DNA of 64,000 nt, taken from contig NC_080557.1 of the NCBI RefSeq assembly GCF_030253575.1, forward strand, positions 47,334,501-47,398,500. The letters are read 5' to 3'. Of the stretch, positions 13,458 to 24,511 are shown piece by piece. Below the pieces are notes generated by a model that did no database searches, was not told the origin of the DNA, and worked only from the letters and a program-made list of their open reading frames with translations. This DNA comes from Rhododendron vialii (lineage: Eukaryota > Streptophyta > Magnoliopsida > Ericales > Ericaceae). Within the stretch, counting starts at the first letter, position 1; every line of letters begins with the position of its first letter. A program made the translations under genes and the position numbers.

Positions 13458-13500
<43 letters not shown>
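13458..13500. repeat. (TG)n(AG)n microsatellite
   Basis: TG dinucleotides switch directly to AG dinucleotides. It lies downstream of the LSM2 stop, in the likely 3' flank. Confidence 0.85.
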
Positions 13501-13502
<2 letters not shown>

Positions 13503-13661
13503 AACTCAAAAGTACCTAATTAAACTTCAGGTTCGACCCAAAAAAAAAAACAAATACAACTTCAAGCTATTGGAAATGCAAAGGCCAAGTTTTTCCAAAG
13601 CCAGAAACAATTACATCTCAAACTGGAATGAAAATTACACTGAATTCTTTACTGTTGAATT

Positions 13662-15551
13662 TCAGCCGCCGCGAGCTTCTCTTCTCGTGGCATCATGAAG
13701 CAGTTCAATGTCAACTCCATCCGGAGGTAACTGGACATACCTCACCACGGATCCTCTGATAAAACAGTTCCTCACCGACAGCTGCCACATGGCCATAAAG
13801 AAAGTTAAAAACGCGTCCAGCAGTTTTGCAGAAAACTAGGAAGATGAAGCAAAATGAACAGGCCAAAGCAAAAGCATTGCAGAAAACTAGGAAGACGAAG
13901 CAAAACGAACGGGCAAAAGCAAAAGCATTGACGTACCCAACATCAGTAGACAGTCAGGCTAACAGCTAAGACAACACAGACATCTCATTGTATGCGTGCA
14001 CCATGCACATCTATATGGATTTTGCGTCGTGTGAATGTTCTTTTATTTTGAATTTAGTGCATCGAAGATAAAAATTCCTTCCACCAAGCAACCCCAACCC
14101 CCACCTAAAAAGAATTGTATTCTTTCAATTTCTCTTTGATTGCTGCGAATTTTTCTATGGGTTTTCAGAAAACCTTTTATTGTCCTTTTCATCGCTGGTG
14201 ACTAGGGGTTTTCCAGGTAGAGAGAGGGACCGAGAATTGAAATCTATGTGTATTTAAAACGGCATTCTCCCAGAATATCATTTTGACATTTAATGATAAA
14301 ACTCACTAAATAAAGATCACTGGTGTGATACCAGTTTCAAAATAAAACACTGCAAGATCCAAGATACTCAACAATGGCGTAAAAAATTTAAAATTATCAT
14401 CAAACCCAGACAGCAGTCCAGACAAAAACTATGATCAAACCCAGACAGCAATCCAGACAAAAGATCAAAGCAAGCTATGATCAAACCCAGACAACAATCC
14501 AGACAAAAGATCAAAGCAAGCTATGATCAAACCCAGACAACAATCCAGACAAAAGATCAAAGCAAGCTATGTAAAAAGAGTGAAGGCAACGGAAACACTA
14601 AACAAAGGATTTCAAAGTATCACCCAAAAGCCCCAATAACAATAAGTACCCATGCTATCCCAACACTGCAACAGCCCTTGAAGATCATGAACCAAAAAAG
14701 CCCCAATTAAATCCTGATCTATCAAGCCATATTCCCATAAAGCCTAAGTTTTCGAAATATCAAGAAAATCAACCCAATCCCTGGGTTTTCAATTACATTC
14801 ATGACAACCTTAATGATGAGGGGAGAGTGAGAAAGAGTGAAGACCTTGTTCTTAGGGTTTTAGGAGGGTCTGCGTCAGAATCTATGCAACGCGAGATTAC
14901 AATCCAAAGGGAATCTTGAACTATGATGCCATATTCCCATCACTAAGTTTAAAACATTTGAAACAGTAGATAAATCAATCCAAACCCTAGGTTTTCAATT
15001 ACATGGCAACCCTAGACCCTAATAGCCAAAATTGCACGCCCAAGTACCTTACTCTGAAAAAACACCAATCTTTGGAACACAATTACCCGAAACAACCAAC
15101 TCTCAAAATCATACTCATAAAAAAAAAAAAACAAAAAACAAAACAGAACTATACCAAAACCCTAGAATAATGAAAGCAAAAGAGAGAGTTACCATGTGAG
15201 GATACTTGTCTTGATCCACAACCCTAGTGTTCTCGAGCTTAATATTGAGATACTGGTCAACCGAATGCAGAGTGCCACGAATCGCTAGGTCATTCTTCAG
15301 TTCAACAGTCACTTCTCTGCCCACTAGGTCCTTGAAATACGAGAAGAACAACTGAAACCAAACAAACCCAGATGAGGAAACACACAAAAGATTGCTGTTC
15401 TTGGAAATTAGCCCAAGAATCGGAAGTAAATCGAAGATAACTATAACGAAAAAAAATTGGCAACAAGTTAAAGGCAAAAATTGGCAAAACCCAGAAAAGG
15501 GTTTGATATAAAGATGAAATTTTGGAGGTGAAAGGTAAGTAAAATCACCAT
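13662..15551 (-). CDS. LSM2: U6 snRNA-associated Sm-like protein LSM2
   Basis: Three coding exons on the minus strand, 15551-15549 (ATG only), 15351-15193 and 13781-13662, give exactly 93 residues, the family length. The product reads M then LFFSYFKDLVGREVTVELKN onward, with the Sm1 motif and Sm2 motif (LSVRNCFIRGSVVRYVQLPP), ending DATRREARGG. LSM2 is a core subunit of the LSM1-7 ring (cytoplasmic decapping of mRNA) and the LSM2-8 ring (nuclear U6 snRNA and splicing). The intron after the initiator ATG is strange but gives the correct N-terminus; an upstream in-frame ATG at 15624 would add an unrelated extension and is not preferred. The 1.4-kb second intron is rich in local duplications and carries a fragment copied from the exonuclease gene. 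Confidence 0.92.
13828..13929. repeat. 51-bp tandem duplication in LSM2 intron 2
   Basis: Two adjacent copies of a 51-bp unit beginning GCAGAAAACTAGGAAGA differ at only a few bases. They sit about 50 bp inside the intron from the last exon. Confidence 0.85.
14397..14572. repeat. 46-bp minisatellite in LSM2 intron 2
   Basis: Units starting at 14430, 14476 and 14522 (TATGATCAAACCCAGACA...) are near identical with a period of 46 bp, preceded by a partial unit from 14397. Confidence 0.9.
14716..15010 (-). pseudogene. Copied exon-1 fragment of the exonuclease gene inside LSM2 intron, flanked by ~90-bp repeats
   Basis: Bases 14812-14896 match 4460-4556, covering the purine tract, donor, exon 1 and 5' leader of the exonuclease gene, in the same orientation. 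The copied exon differs from the source by small changes and no other exon follows, so it is not a gene. The fragment is bracketed by two related ~90-bp stretches (about 14716-14811 and 14920-15010; both contain CCATATTCCCAT and GGTTTTCAATTACAT). Confidence 0.75.
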
Positions 15552-15685
15552 GTTTGCTGTTTTGGGTACTCCGAGAGTCCAAAGATAATTTTCTGCGCCT
15601 TTTTTGCTGTCTTGGGTACTCCACGAATGGCTAGGTCATTCTTCCGCGGAAGAGCAGCAAAAAAGAAAGAAAAGAACGCTGCTCC

Positions 15686-16045
15686 CCACACAGACAATTT
15701 GTACACAGATTATGCACAGATTTTACTGTGGGATTCATCAAGAGTCTCGCACAAATGATCCAAGTCGTTCATTAAATATAAAATATTTTTTAAGGGTTTT
15801 CGTGAATAATTAGATCAATCCAATAGATATAAATACTCGATCTAATCATCTAACTTTCATCTAGATTTCAAGATAACAAAAAGTTAGATGATTAAATCGA
15901 GTATCTATAGGTATTAGATTAAGTTTGTTTTTTGAGCTTACCCTTGAAAAAATGATTTAAATTTAATGAACGACTCGGATCGTTTTTGTGGAACCCGTGG
16001 TGAATCCCACGTTAAAATCTGTTTGTGCACAAATCGTCTATGTGG
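15686..16045. mobile_element. Foldback MITE, ~360 bp
   Basis: Left end CCACACAGACAATTTGT pairs with the complement of the right end across about 100 bp, including ACTGTGGGATTCATCA against its counterpart ACGTGGGATTCACCA and the run CGTTCATTAAAT on both arms. Inner parts (AGTTAGATGATTAAATCGAG) also pair. No clear target duplication or coding capacity. Confidence 0.85.
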
Positions 16046-16513
16046 ACAGACTTGGCTTGTTCAAAGAACGGTGTTTGGTTGCAGGAAATTGTTATCTCAA
16101 TTGATTTTTTATGGCGAAGGGCCCAGCGACTGTTTTTTCTCGTTGGCCAGCAAATTTCTTTTCTCCGTGCACCTCCTATTTTTAGAAATGATTTTAACAT
16201 TCTTTTTTTTTAAATATAAATTGAATAATACTAATATTATCTTTGCATTGAAGAAAAATCAAGTTAATACACGAAGGATAATTTAATAACTTTATTCATA
16301 TATAAGACATTAAAGAGCAGAAGAGAAAATCCGGTTGAATAAATAGGGAGATCATTTTTTATATCAATGTCTTTAAAATATAGTAGGAGTAGTATTTATT
16401 TTTTGAATTCATAGTGTATAGACCAATTTATTTTTCAACGTAACATAAAACCACAAATCCATCATTCTAGGACGAAAGGGAATTCCGCATTTCCACAATT
16501 CACATCATCTCGT

Positions 16514-16738
16514 TAAACCAGAAATTTTTTTGGGTGCCGAGCAGCGCATCTGGGCCATTCATTTCGGTTTTGGACAACTCGAATTTGAAGAGAGAAAAAA
16601 AAAAGAAAGTGGTGGGGTGAGAGGAGAGAAAATTTCAATTTGAATTGTCTAACACACTTTAGGTGGATGGATTGCTCAGGCATCACGTGGGCACAATCAA
16701 GTGGTACCCACCAGGCACCCAAAAATTTCTCAATTAGA
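16514..16738. mobile_element. Probable MITE
   Basis: Both ends carry GAAATTTTTTTGGGTGCC-like inverted repeats (16520-16538 and the complement of 16714-16731). The interior has no coding signal. Boundaries and superfamily are uncertain. Confidence 0.55.
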
Positions 16739-17103
16739 CCAAAACACAAGCATCTGATAGACAGAATTCTATCACAGAAAATAGCAAGTGCCCAGTAACC
16801 TGTTAATTACTCATTATCAGTTTCTCATGAAAAATGTAGCCAGAATTACAATGGGAGCAAACCATACACAAAACCACTACTAATACAAGGCAGATAGTGA
16901 CAAGAAAAACCTGGATAATACAAACTACTAACAAGAGGAAGAGACCTTCGCATTTTAAGACAACCAATGAGTGAACCCTAAATCTACAACTCTGACATTC
17001 TTAAGCTGAGAACTGGAAAATGTCTCTGAACCGTAGACAAGCTTTCTGCAAAAAGAAAAAATCCTTCACTTGAGCAACTGAAGAGGGGTACAAAGGAAAA
17101 TTT

Positions 17104-20100
17104 TCACTGTAGTCTTTGCTTCACACGTCTACCGTTGAGGTCGCTGCCATCTAGGAAAGCCTCATTCCCATGGCTGCTGCCAATTGCGGAGTGCTCGCTG
17201 ATCCTAGCAACGTACTGCAGGAGTTCAGTCAGGACAGAGGGACAACTTTCCTTCAAGTATTCAAATCCGTCCGTCTGCATCACAGCTGAAAAAAACAAAA
17301 GGAACATGCTTCACCAGATCAGTCACGCACACGAGGTTTCTAAAACATTTCCAGGGAATACAAAAAAGTTTAACGTGATCATCCGTCCTGTTCATTAGCT
17401 CGTTTAACATAGAGGAGGGACTTGGGAGGTGCAAATGAACAAAAAAATGCAACTGAGATAGACATTAGTGCTACAACTGATTTTGCGGGCAACGATAATT
17501 GAATGCCAAAATAGGGATAGAACATATTGTAATTAAATCAGTAAGATGAATTTTAGACACCTTATCTTTTCCTATAAACAACAAGCACTTCGCACTAACA
17601 GCTGATTAGATAATTGACAGGCAAAATAGTGATAGAAAATCTTTTGATTTAAACAATAGTATGATAAAACATGAGCATGCGCATGCAGGTGCTGCTTCCA
17701 GCCTGTGCAGAACTGCAGCTAACAGCTATTAGACAAACATTTTGCCTAGGTAGCTTAACCAGTGAATGGAAGAATAGTCTAAGATGGTTTGAACACTCTT
17801 CTGGATATGTCATCCCCAGGGGAAACATAAACAACTAAAGACGAAAGGATGGAGAATTGAACATTAAATTAAGATCTTTTGAATGAACCGATGCAGACAC
17901 ACTCTCAGACGTTAGGCTGTCTACAACAATCGGTTTCAACCATTACTTGTGCATAAACTGATCGGAACATAATCACATAAAAAATAATAAATCCCATTCA
18001 AATTTCAGATTGAAAAGATAAAGAGGAATTCTCGAGCTTTGTTTGGAAGACTTTTTGAAAAAAAAATTATGAGAGTAGTAGGGGTAATAAGTAGAGAGAG
18101 ATAGAGAGAGAAATGATTGGAAGTAGGGGGAATCTTTTGAAAAATGCTTCTCAAAAAGTAAAACAAACAACACTGGACCAAACAATGGATTTCACCTCTG
18201 AGATTTTCAGGCATTGCGACAAACTTAAGACACACGGACTTCAAATGGGAGCAACGATGCTGCTCTGCCAGAGCTAATGTCGTTGCCACGGTGTTTATGG
18301 CAACATCCTCACAAAGATTAGCCTCACAGAGCAACCTGAGCCTCTCCAAACCATACCGATCAGCAGCAGCAAGCAGATGCTGAGACATCAAAGTAAACGC
18401 CCATTTCAAGTTTGAACCAGTAAGTTCTTCCATGTTGGGCAACGCATCACAGTATATAAAGTGTAGTAAAGCCTGCAAAACCCAGAAGCACAGAAAATCA
18501 GCAAGACAATGATCAAGTCGATTTGAAGCAAATGATCAAGTCGATTTGAAGCAAATGCCAAGCTAACGGAAACAGTGGAAGTGGATAATTAACTGGAAAT
18601 ACATCCTGATACCCCTCCCAAATAAGAGTCCACTAACAATAGGATACTCCCAAAAATAAGACAATAGTAACTTCCGAGTGTTTTTCATGTACTTCCTCGT
18701 TAAAACTCGGTCATGCCATGCCATTGGAACCCCTAAGCAAGAGGCACGACTTAGGGGATTCTCAATTCCTTGGCAATCAATCATCAAATACTCAAGTTCC
18801 CTCTGTATGCCCTTCATGATCAATGAACTTCTACCAAAAAAACATATCAACTTTTTTCTTAGAACCGGAAAAAAACTGTTAACTTCTCCCCTAATTTTAT
18901 GGTTTAAGTACCATAGTTGTGTAACAAGGAACGAAAACTGTCATTGTGCCATATAGAAACCCACATGATACAATAACCAGAGACAAAGGAAAGAAAATTT
19001 ACTGAACCTTGAAAACTGGAGCTTCCATGTCTTCTACATTTATGCACTGCGTATTATTATCCTTCATTGGGCCAAAAAGTTGAGCCCTGAAAACTGGTGA
19101 ACGAGCTGCAAGTACCACCTTGTGGGCATTAAAGATTTCTCCGTCGACTTCAAAGTTAACATCTGTCCCCTTTCCACTTTCTAGTAGCTTCCCAAAATGT
19201 TGGCCAATATCAGATGGGGGTACCGGTATTGAGTAGATTTTAGGGCCCTCTGTATAAGACCTGACAACACCAACACTACAATGTACTGAAAGGCAATCAT
19301 CTTTAAGGTAGTCTGATGTCTCTAACTGAGTTCTTTTGAAAAATCTCTTATAACCCCTGCAGTATCAAAAAATCAGTTTCATTATGTTCTGCCACAAAGT
19401 CCCTTAACATGTTGCCAATTGCAAACCATAAGCAAATCTCAGTGCACCCCTCTATCAAGCAGCAAGGGTCCACAATATGGAAAATATCAAGGATGCATAA
19501 GTGGGGAAAAAGAGAGAATATTTAGCACAATAGGTACAAATAGCAAAATTATGTCTACTCAAACAATAGGAATAGACATTGAATTAAGTTGAAAGTAATT
19601 CCCTAAAAAAAAAAAGAAGACATTTCTTGCATTAAACATTTTGGACTGGAAGTCTGACAGAGATGGAGCCTAAAATAGAGCTGGAACAGACAGCATGAGT
19701 TCCGCTCCTCTAGGGAGTGTCAGTGCTTCACAGCAACTGGTAATACGGTAGTTCTGCTCCTCACGTTCTTTCCCTGCCATACTTTCTAGGTTTTAATAGT
19801 TCCAACAAAGCACATAATAAAGTTTTTGGAATTGACTAGCTTGTAAACTAGAGTAGCTTCTTTTAAAGCAACAACCGAAGACAAACTTGGCTAACATAAC
19901 AAGCTTCTATAACATTTTCAACCTTTTTTGTCTACGTGATAGATCAATTTCAAGGAAGACTAGCTGAACACGATTCAATCAAGCTTCAGTGACTTGGTTC
20001 ATTTAATAGCCTTGAACAAGCTAACCCAAGTAACCCCCTTTAATACACAATGTGTTTCTTAACAACCTTTAAAACACTCCAATTAATAGCAACTGAAAAA

Positions 20101-21177
20101 CAAACACTTAAACAAAACATTAAACTAAATAGCAAACTCTAAGCACGGCACGACACATACTCTGCTTGTGCAGTGCTTTGAGTCTTATCTTTTTAGCAGC
20201 TGGTCCCAAGCCCGGATTAAGGAGGAAGGTTGTGTGTTAGTTAGCTGACAGCCAGCACGTAAAAGCCCTGTTAGATCTTTAAGCCGACCCCAATTAGTTG
20301 GGACAAAAGGCTCGGTTTGGTTTGGTTCAACTTGGTTTGGTTAGCAAAAATCCCAAAATACAAGAAATTATTACCACATGCTACCGCGATATTTAACAAG
20401 TCAAGGAACATTTTCAACCTTTTCTCCTTCACAAAATAAATCAATTTCGAGAGATACTCTAACTAGCGAAGACATGTCGATGGAGCTCAAGTGTCATGGT
20501 TCTTTCAACAGCCCTGCACAAACCAACCCACGTGGCGCTCTAGGGGCCTTCCCCACCACACATTGGTGGTAGAGCCCACACTATTGCGTGGTCCAGGAGG
20601 TCCAGGAGCAATTCATACTTTTCTGTATGCACAATGTGTTCTTTAATAACACTTTAATACACTCCAATCAACAACTAAAAAAACACACAAACAAAACAAT
20701 AAATGCAATGGCAAAAAAACCCAAAACAAGAAACCATTACCACATGCTACCACGATACTTAAGACTGTACGGCCCACCGTCCAACGGCCTCCCGAAATGG
20801 CTATGAACCTTGTGCCTCTCCTTCCCACTCTGATCCAAAAGCGTCAGCTCAAACAATGCCCTCACGTCCGTCCCTTCGCTCGCCAGAGCAATGAATAGCG
20901 ACACGTACTCCGCATTGTCTTCCACGCTCTTACCGTCGGGGTAAAAGTAAATCGCCCACGAGTAACCGCCGACGGTAAAAGTATCGGAAGCCACGTACTT
21001 CCCTATCCCTATCCCCTTCGACAAAGTGTACCCGGTTATCTTGAACTGGTGGGACCCGTTAACGGTTTCGGTTACGGCCGTCGAAGTCGTGATCGCCGGT
21101 GACGTGTTGGTTGAGTTGGCGAGGCCTTTAAAGGCAGACGGCGAGGAGGTTTCTCTGTAAACCCTGCCCATGCCCAT
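17104..21177 (-). CDS. BPM: BTB/POZ-MATH protein (CUL3 ligase adaptor, BPM type)
   Basis: Four exons on the minus strand, 21177-20741, 19356-19008, 18472-18196 and 17285-17104, join in frame to 414 residues, typical for the plant BPM family. Residues about 35-165 form the MATH domain ([37 protein letters not shown]), which binds substrates. Residues about 195-310 form the BTB domain ([34 protein letters not shown]), which binds CUL3 and dimerises. The tail ([20 protein letters not shown] and on) is the BACK-like helical extension. Known BPMs recruit ERF/AP2 factors, HB6, PP2CAs and others for ubiquitination. It starts [12 protein letters not shown]; a start at the second Met is equally possible. 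Intron 1 contains a tandem duplication with a copied donor. Confidence 0.93.
18037..18171. mobile_element. Small MITE in BPM intron 3
   Basis: Ends TTTGTTTGGAAGACTTTTTG and the complement of CTTCTCAAAAAGTAAAACAAAC form an imperfect inverted repeat around a GAGAGAGATAGAGAGAG-rich core. Very similar cores occur at about 25690-25760 and 49640-49760, suggesting one family. It lies only ~25 bp from the exon 3 donor. Confidence 0.6.
19898..20770. repeat. Tandem duplication spanning BPM exon 1/intron 1 junction
   Basis: Unit 20399-20770 and unit 19898-20398 share ACATTTTCAACCTTTT, AATCAATTTC, GGTTCxTTxAAxAGCC, CACAATGTGTTxCTTAA and ATTACCACATGCTACC in the same order. The older unit carries a 205-bp insertion (20137-20341). 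The shared end includes the last ~20 coding bases of exon 1 and its GTAAT donor. Confidence 0.82.
20137..20341 (+). mobile_element. RTE-type LINE tail or SINE sharing it
   Basis: The insert carries CTGGTCCCAAGCCCGG, GACAGCCAGC and GCCGACCCCAATTAGTTGGG, ending in GGTTTGGTTTGG repeats. The last part matches the 3' end of the RTE LINE fragment at 28234-28567. TAGCAAA occurs on both sides (20130-20136 and 20342-20348), a plausible target duplication. The sister unit of the BPM intron duplication lacks the insert. Confidence 0.7.
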
Positions 21178-22308
21178 GCACGATGGGCGAATTTATATAA
21201 TTCGAACGGATTGGCAATTGAAATGAATTGTGATGAGATCTAGGGTTTTGGAACGGATTGAGACGAGTTTGACGGGTTTTGGGGGGATTTGAAATTGGGG
21301 GTTTTGTGGGGTAGAGGAAGGTGGTAAGTACGATTACGTTGCGAGGAAATCTAGGGTTTGTGGTGAGCGAAAGATTATGGGAGGAGCGATGGCGGATTTC
21401 TAGATGTTCGAGTCGAAGAGAGAGAGAGAGAGAGGGGAGCGACTGGTCAAGAAAGTATCGTTGAGAGGAATTTGTAGGTGACAGCTGTCCAATTTTATGG
21501 GCGCGCCTTCCGTCAGGGTCTTAACGGTTGTATTACGCGCCGGATGATTGGGTTTGGTCACTTGGCTCCATGCTGGTTTGAGCAAGGTTATGAATCTCGT
21601 ATTGTATGGTTAGTATCAATTTTTTTTTATTAGAACGGTATGTATCGATATCGGTGAGATATCGGCTATTGTTTGGATTTATCGCTATTAATATTATTTT
21701 TATATAAAATAATTTATTAGTATAATATACATTTTTATTAAAACAAAATAAAAAGTAGTCTGATATTTGTTTGATATCGTCCGATATTTATCAGTATTGT
21801 TCAGTAATGGAAGCATAAAATAAATTTAAAAGTACTCCATCCGTCCTAATTTAACTATCGTTTTTGGGAGTTCATGTCACTTTTTAATTGATTATATCTT
21901 GTAATTTATAATATTTTATGTGATTTCGAAAACATTGTGTTATAAAATTAATCGAGATTTATCAAACAAGATTCATATTCGATATGAAATTCATTACGGA
22001 TTTAAAAATATAATTCATTTTTTAGCAGGTTAGAATAGAATGAATGACAATTAAATTGAGACAAAGTGAGTAGTTCCATACTAGCCGGTATTTAAGGGGG
22101 AACAAAATTACAGGTTCAGGGTACGAAATTTAGACAATACCGATACAATACAAGATTCATAGCCTTGGGTGTGAGAGTGTGACAACCCGTTTTTAAGCTT
22201 TTAAAAAATTTGAAATTCATTGGAGATTTTTGTTTGAAAAATTGACTTCGCGATTAATCTCCAATTATTATTTTAAGGCTACGATGAATTTTAAATATTT
22301 TTCTTGAA

Positions 22309-22441
22309 GGGAAAAATGACGGTTCATGACGTATTTTGATAATTTATATCCGCTAAAGACATACTGAGAACATTTGTTAATACTGAGAACGTTCTTAATG
22401 AATATTAATTATCAAAACACGTTATTGACCATCGTTTTTCC
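22309..22441. repeat. Inverted repeat, ~35-bp arms
   Basis: Left arm GGGAAAAATGACGGTTCATG through TTTTGATAATT (22309-22344) pairs with 22407-22441 with a few mismatches around a ~60-base loop. It resembles a small MITE. Confidence 0.7.
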
Positions 22442-22626
22442 TTTATAAAAAGAAAACCCGGACTGCACGGATGAAACAGAACTCGTTTTCGCATCCGCGT
22501 GTGGGGTCCCCCCCGATTTGTTTTCCCTGCCGACGGTCTAATGTGGTGAGCTTCTGAAAATGGGCTCGGCTCCCACCCCATTATTTCATAAATAAAATTT
22601 CCTCCCCCTCTTTCTCCTTAATCATT

Positions 22627-22660
22627 CAACCCCCCCCGCCCCCCCCCCCCCCCCCCCCCT
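22627..22660. repeat. Poly-C tract
   Basis: About 34 bases of almost pure C with one G. Length may be unreliable in assembly. Confidence 0.9.
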
Positions 22661-23477
22661 TCCTTTTTATTTGTTTTGTTATTTGGCCAGGAGAACTTCC
22701 CTCCGCCCCACTGCCAAATTTCTCACCCCAAGTAGCTAATGAATTGTTATCCGACGAGGGTCAAACGACGTCAGATTAATGCAAAAGTTTAGAGCGTTAT
22801 TCACAAAGATGATGTTTATGCATCCAACGGTCACGATCGTAAATTAAGGTACCAAAAGTATGCAATGCATTCTCAGTCTCCTCAGAGCATTTTCTTTGAT
22901 TACCCTCACTTTTGTACTCTTCATTGCTATGATGCCATTATTGAACTCCACAATATTTTTCTTGGAATCATTGAGCGTGATGTTATGCCCATTAAATTTA
23001 TTAAGTATTATTGTGGCTAAATTGCTACAGACATGGAAAAGTGGCTAGGCTAAGTCCGGCCATTACACCTAAAAAGCCTAAAGATTGGCAAGGTGAGGGG
23101 TAAGGCCTGGCCACTGTTTTTGTACTTGGAAAAAATACCGGGAGAGGTATTTTACATGAAAAATCGGATGGCATATATTCACTTGACTTTGAGCTCTCTT
23201 TCTATCTTACTTCGTATTGTATACTTCCCGCGTAAAATAAGTTACAGGTACAGCTTCGCGACGATTGGATAAAAAGAATGGAAGAATTAAACTATTTTAT
23301 TTGAAGACTTGTATAAATAAAAACATTAGTTTCAATCTTCCCCGACTTGGTTTGGGGGGGGATTGTTGTGCCCTCATTATGGGTTTCATCTCGAGTTCAA
23401 AAACTGGATCCGAACCGTTCGTGTTGTGTACCGCGGTAATACTATACTCTTATCAAATGCAACATTATGTTTAATTA

Positions 23478-23530
23478 ATTATGTTGTATATGGTCTAAGA
23501 GGAGGATTTTTAGACCGTATACAACATAAT
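23478..23530. repeat. Hairpin with 21-bp arms
   Basis: Arm ATTATGTTGTATATGGTCTAA is mirrored by 23510-23530 with one mismatch and an 11-base loop. No run of T after it and no gene end nearby, so its role is unknown. Confidence 0.75.
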
Positions 23531-24511
23531 TGTATTATTTAGAGATTTTAGGGCCCACCTTCGTCTGTATATTTTTTGGTAAATCAATGAAAGAAATTAC
23601 AGGATGTTTTTAAGGCTCTGGTGATTTCTTTTCACTAGCTAGTCATGATTCCGGGTTGAGTCGTGACAGAGAGTGAGACCTAAAGCGTGAGCGGGCGCGG
23701 GCGCGGGTGCGTGACTCTCAAAAATCTAATAAACAACTAAAATTCGCGAGTGCGAGAATTGAAAGCACAAAGCGAAAATTGAAAGCGCGAGCATAAAACA
23801 TTTTGAAATATTATGGAACTACTCTTGTTTTCTTTTTTCTTTTATTTGGATGGTCAGGTATTCCAGTCAACTTGCACACATCCCAACCAATATTTCTTCT
23901 TGATTCGGTCAAAGAAGACTATCTACGGCAAGACTAGAAAATTTACGAAAATTTCACATTCTTGCAACCTAACTACAAAAATCGATCCTAATTAATTGTG
24001 TGAGAAGCAAACTCACCAACTCCCCAGACAAATGCTTGGGTGCCGGTGAGTCTCGCTTTCGGCCAACTGGAGGTATCATTATACTAGTGATTAGAGCCCA
24101 TTTGTTAGCTGGATAAATTCTAAGGGATCAATCTTTATAATGGCATTAAAAAGTTGAAAATTGATTTTAGCACTTCAAAAATTGATGGAGGGGTTTTAAA
24201 ACGACGTTGTTTTGTATATCAACATAGTTCAATTTTGGAGTCTCTCCATCAATTTTTGAAATGCCAAAATCACTATCTTAAAAAGTTTATAGAATGTGTT
24301 TCTAAAAAATCTATAAAAAAAGAAACAAATAATCCTATCACTGTTTCGCGAATTCAATTCTTATTTTTTGAATTAAAAATAATGTATTATAAAAAAATGA
24401 CATGTCTTGTAAAATAAAAAATAATTAGTTAAAAAAATAAGAACCCTAACGAAACGGGCCTACGAAAAACTTTTGGACAATTTTTGTAGGTCATTTTTCT
24501 TATTCTTATTT

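Larger units (their letters stand above)
12370..13661. other. Intergenic region between HMA and LSM2 genes
   Basis: Contains the HMA gene promoter side, the foldback element at 12983-13216 and, near 13661, the LSM2 3' flank with a TG/AG microsatellite (13458-13500). The stretch 12840-12900 and 13225-13270 also shares CCACCAC/CACCG-rich words on opposite strands. No gene seen. Confidence 0.45.
15552..17103. other. Intergenic region, LSM2 promoter side and BPM 3' flank
   Basis: Holds a chimeric local duplication next to the LSM2 start (15599-15646), a foldback element (15686-16045), another likely MITE (16514-16738) and the 3' flank of the BPM gene. No additional gene is supported. Confidence 0.5.
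21178..24511. other. Intergenic region between BPM and SP1, left part
   Basis: Begins with the BPM leader, which on the sense strand includes a CT tract (21414-21436). Then AT-rich spacer with a foldback at 22309-22441, a C-homopolymer (22627-22660) and a hairpin at 23478-23530. Short open frames here carry no recognisable domain. Confidence 0.5.

Noticed and set aside
15115-15624. 169-codon minus-strand frame that would extend LSM2 upstream
   Set aside because: It reads through the intron between the ATG-only exon and exon 2. Splicing gives the exact 93-residue family protein.
22860-23048. Hydrophobic 62-codon frame
   Set aside because: Short, no family match, no neighbouring exons; Leu/Ile richness follows from T-rich DNA.
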